Shown here piece by piece: positions 7,431 through 8,844 of a DNA stretch of 8,844 bases. Under the pieces are notes generated by a model that had not been told where the DNA came from, did no database searches, and saw only the letters and a list, made by a program, of their open reading frames with translations. The DNA lies in assembly GCA_003645385.1 (NCBI GenBank), contig QNEY01000058.1:1-8844 (forward strand). The letters are read 5' to 3'. Source of the DNA: Gammaproteobacteria bacterium. Its GTDB lineage: Bacteria; Pseudomonadota; Gammaproteobacteria; Nitrosococcales; Methylophagaceae. Positions within the stretch are counted from its first letter, which is position 1, and the number at the start of each line of letters is the position of its first letter. Made by a program: the position numbers and the translations under genes.

Positions 7431-7448
7431 TGCCGAAATTATTCCGGA

Positions 7449-8844
7449 ATGACTACATTGCTAAATCCACTTCATATTCTTCGCCTTTTAGTAATAATAA
7501 GCATATTAGCTGTATGTGGTATTAGCTATGCCATGCCCCCTGTTACAGAAGCTCAACAGACCGAAACCATTCAACTTGCTTTCCCTACTGCCACTCGTAT
7601 TTCTGATAAAACTCCGATAGCCAAAGATCAACCTGAAATTAAAACAATATATAAAGGTGATGATGTAATTGGCTATGCCTTTGAGTCAAATGACATAGTT
7701 AATATCCCTGCCTATTCAGGTAAACCCGTTAATGTATTAGTTGCAATGGATACTTTAGGCGAAATAAAAGTTGCCCGAGTACTTGCGCATCAAGAACCTA
7801 TTCTATTAGTGGGCATTCCTGAGCGACACCTATTCGATTTTGCCTCTCAATTACTGGGAGCCAAAGTAACTGAACATATTGTGGTTGGCCAGTCTGGTAA
7901 ATCGGGTGTCCGTAGTATTGATTCCTTATCAGGTGCAACCGTTACAGTGATGGTCGTCAATGAAGTCATCATGCGTTCAGCAAAGAAAGTTGCAAGGCTA
8001 TTGGGCATTGCTGGCATGTCTGCAGAAAATATTGTTTTGCCTGCAACAATTAACCCAAACGTGTTCACTAAAGCGAACTGGGAACAACTTATGGGTGATG
8101 GTTCTATCCGCCATTTAGAGCTGAATTATGCTGAAGTTGATAAGTCATTTGAAGGTACCGAGGCAGAATGGATAAGCAAAGATGAAGAGCAAACCACCCA
8201 ACGCAAACAAAAACTATTTATTGATCTTTATTATGCCCCTCTGAATATACCTACTATTGGGAAAAATATTTTAGGTGATAATGAATTTGACTGGCTAATG
8301 TCTGAATTAAAACCAGGCGATCAAGCTATTGCGGTTATGGGACTAGGTGACTATTCATTTAAAGGTAACGGCTTTGTCCGAGGCGGAATATTTGACCGTT
8401 TCCAAGTACAACAAGAAGAAAAATCTATTATTTTTAGAGACTCAGATTATCATCGTATTAATGATATTTATATTGATGGCGTACCTGAATTTGATGAAAA
8501 AGTTATCTTCATCATCCGTGATAAATATAAATTTGATATTGGTACGCCATGGCAAGCGGAGCTATTAGTTCGTCGTCAAATTGGTGCTTTAGATAGTGTT
8601 TTTACCCGTTTCTTTGGGGACTATCAAGCACTGGAGCAATATATAATTCGCCCAATCCAACCCGTCTATATTGATGCTGAACCCGAAGCACTTTGGGTAT
8701 CCGTATGGCGTAACAAGATCTTCCAGATCACTGTTTTAATCATTAGTCTCGTAATGTTATTTACCGTAATTATTCTGCAAGATTATTTAGATAAACATCC
8801 TCGATTCTTGCAATTATTCCGTAAGGCATTCCTTATTTATACTG
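7449..8844 (+). CDS. nosR: NosR, FMN-binding membrane protein for nitrous oxide reductase (5' part, runs off the window)
   Basis: The frame stays open for 465 codons to the right edge. NosR is an inner-membrane flavoprotein needed for expression and activity of nitrous oxide reductase NosZ, probably by passing electrons to it. A signal/TM segment (about 8-28) is followed by a periplasmic FMN-binding domain (about 60-170). That domain carries the covalent flavinylation motif DSLSGAT, D158 to T164, where ApbE/NosX-type enzymes attach FMN to the Thr. A long periplasmic region with GDYSFKGNGFVRGG-type sequence follows, then a second TM helix (about 424-444), where the known membrane core begins. 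The polyferredoxin-like 4Fe-4S C-terminus of the family would lie beyond the window. NosR is usually about 700 aa, so some two thirds is visible. The related NirI family shares this architecture, but the sequence fits NosR better. The ATG at 7449 keeps the signal segment; its Shine-Dalgarno sequence is weak. nosZDFY would be expected to follow. Confidence 0.9.
   Translation, partial: MTTLLNPLHILRLLVIISILAVCGISYAMPPVTEAQQTETIQLAFPTATRISDKTPIAKDQPEIKTIYKGDDVIGYAFESNDIVNIPAYSGKPVNVLVAMDTLGEIKVARVLAHQEPILLVGIPERHLFDFASQLLGAKVTEHIVVGQSGKSGVRSIDSLSGATVTVMVVNEVIMRSAKKVARLLGIAGMSAENIVLPATINPNVFTKANWEQLMGDGSIRHLELNYAEVDKSFEGTEAEWISKDEEQTTQRKQKLFIDLYYAPLNIPTIGKNILGDNEFDWLMSELKPGDQAIAVMGLGDYSFKGNGFVRGGIFDRFQVQQEEKSIIFRDSDYHRINDIYIDGVPEFDEKVIFIIRDKYKFDIGTPWQAELLVRRQIGALDSVFTRFFGDYQALEQYIIRPIQPVYIDAEPEALWVSVWRNKIFQITVLIISLVMLFTVIILQDYLDKHPRFLQLFRKAFLIYT

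Larger units (their letters stand above)
7153..7448. other. Intergenic region between the transporter gene and nosR
   Basis: This 296-bp stretch has no convincing gene. A 33-codon reading frame at 7197-7298 has no Shine-Dalgarno sequence and no recognisable product. I found no strong GC stem followed by a T-run, so the end of the upstream transcript is unmarked. The right-hand 80 bp hold the nosR control region (two FNR-type boxes, a palindrome, and -35 and -10 hexamers). The left 200 bp show nothing I can interpret. Confidence 0.6.

Noticed and set aside
7847..8068. 73-codon minus-strand frame near the right edge
   Set aside because: It is antisense to the FMN-binding domain of nosR, whose frame shows a recognised flavinylation motif and stays open for 465 codons.

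Overview
The window looks like chromosomal DNA from an AT-rich gammaproteobacterium able to respire nitrous oxide. A marine, Methylophaga-like methylotroph is my best guess, based on gene content (TRAP transporter, many c-di-GMP proteins, nosR) and base composition. No rRNA, tRNA, insertion sequence or CRISPR array was seen, and every recognised gene lies on the + strand.

Layout from left to right. (1) Bases 1-183 are the tail of a TRAP-type periplasmic substrate-binding protein, whose stop overlaps by 4 bp (ATGA) the start of an unrecognised 83-aa protein (180-431). (2) A 90-bp gap holding a 19-bp inverted repeat leads into a cluster of four co-directional genes (522-7152) separated by only 19, 58 and 29 bp. 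They are a 1200-aa membrane sensor with PAS-GAF-PAS-GGDEF-EAL domains and a C-terminal zinc-binding CZB-like domain; a small exported DUF411/CopG-like CxCC metal-binding protein; a CHASE-domain membrane diguanylate cyclase; and an EamA/DMT-family membrane transporter. (3) A 296-bp intergenic region ends in a promoter with two FNR/DNR-type boxes. (4) It drives nosR (7449 to beyond the right edge), the FMN-binding membrane protein needed for nitrous oxide reductase expression and function. nosR has no stop in the window, so it is easy to miss.

How the genes may work together. The two GGDEF proteins both have intact signature and inhibitory-site motifs. The larger also has a complete EAL catalytic set, so the cluster can in principle both make and degrade c-di-GMP in response to periplasmic signals. 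The DUF411 protein between them and the CZB domain on the large enzyme both point to metal or redox sensing. The neighbouring nos locus builds a copper enzyme. A metal- or redox-responsive c-di-GMP module next to N2O respiration is an inference from gene proximity only. The best-supported regulatory observation is the nosR promoter, where box, -35, -10 and predicted start fit the geometry of a class II FNR/DNR-activated promoter.
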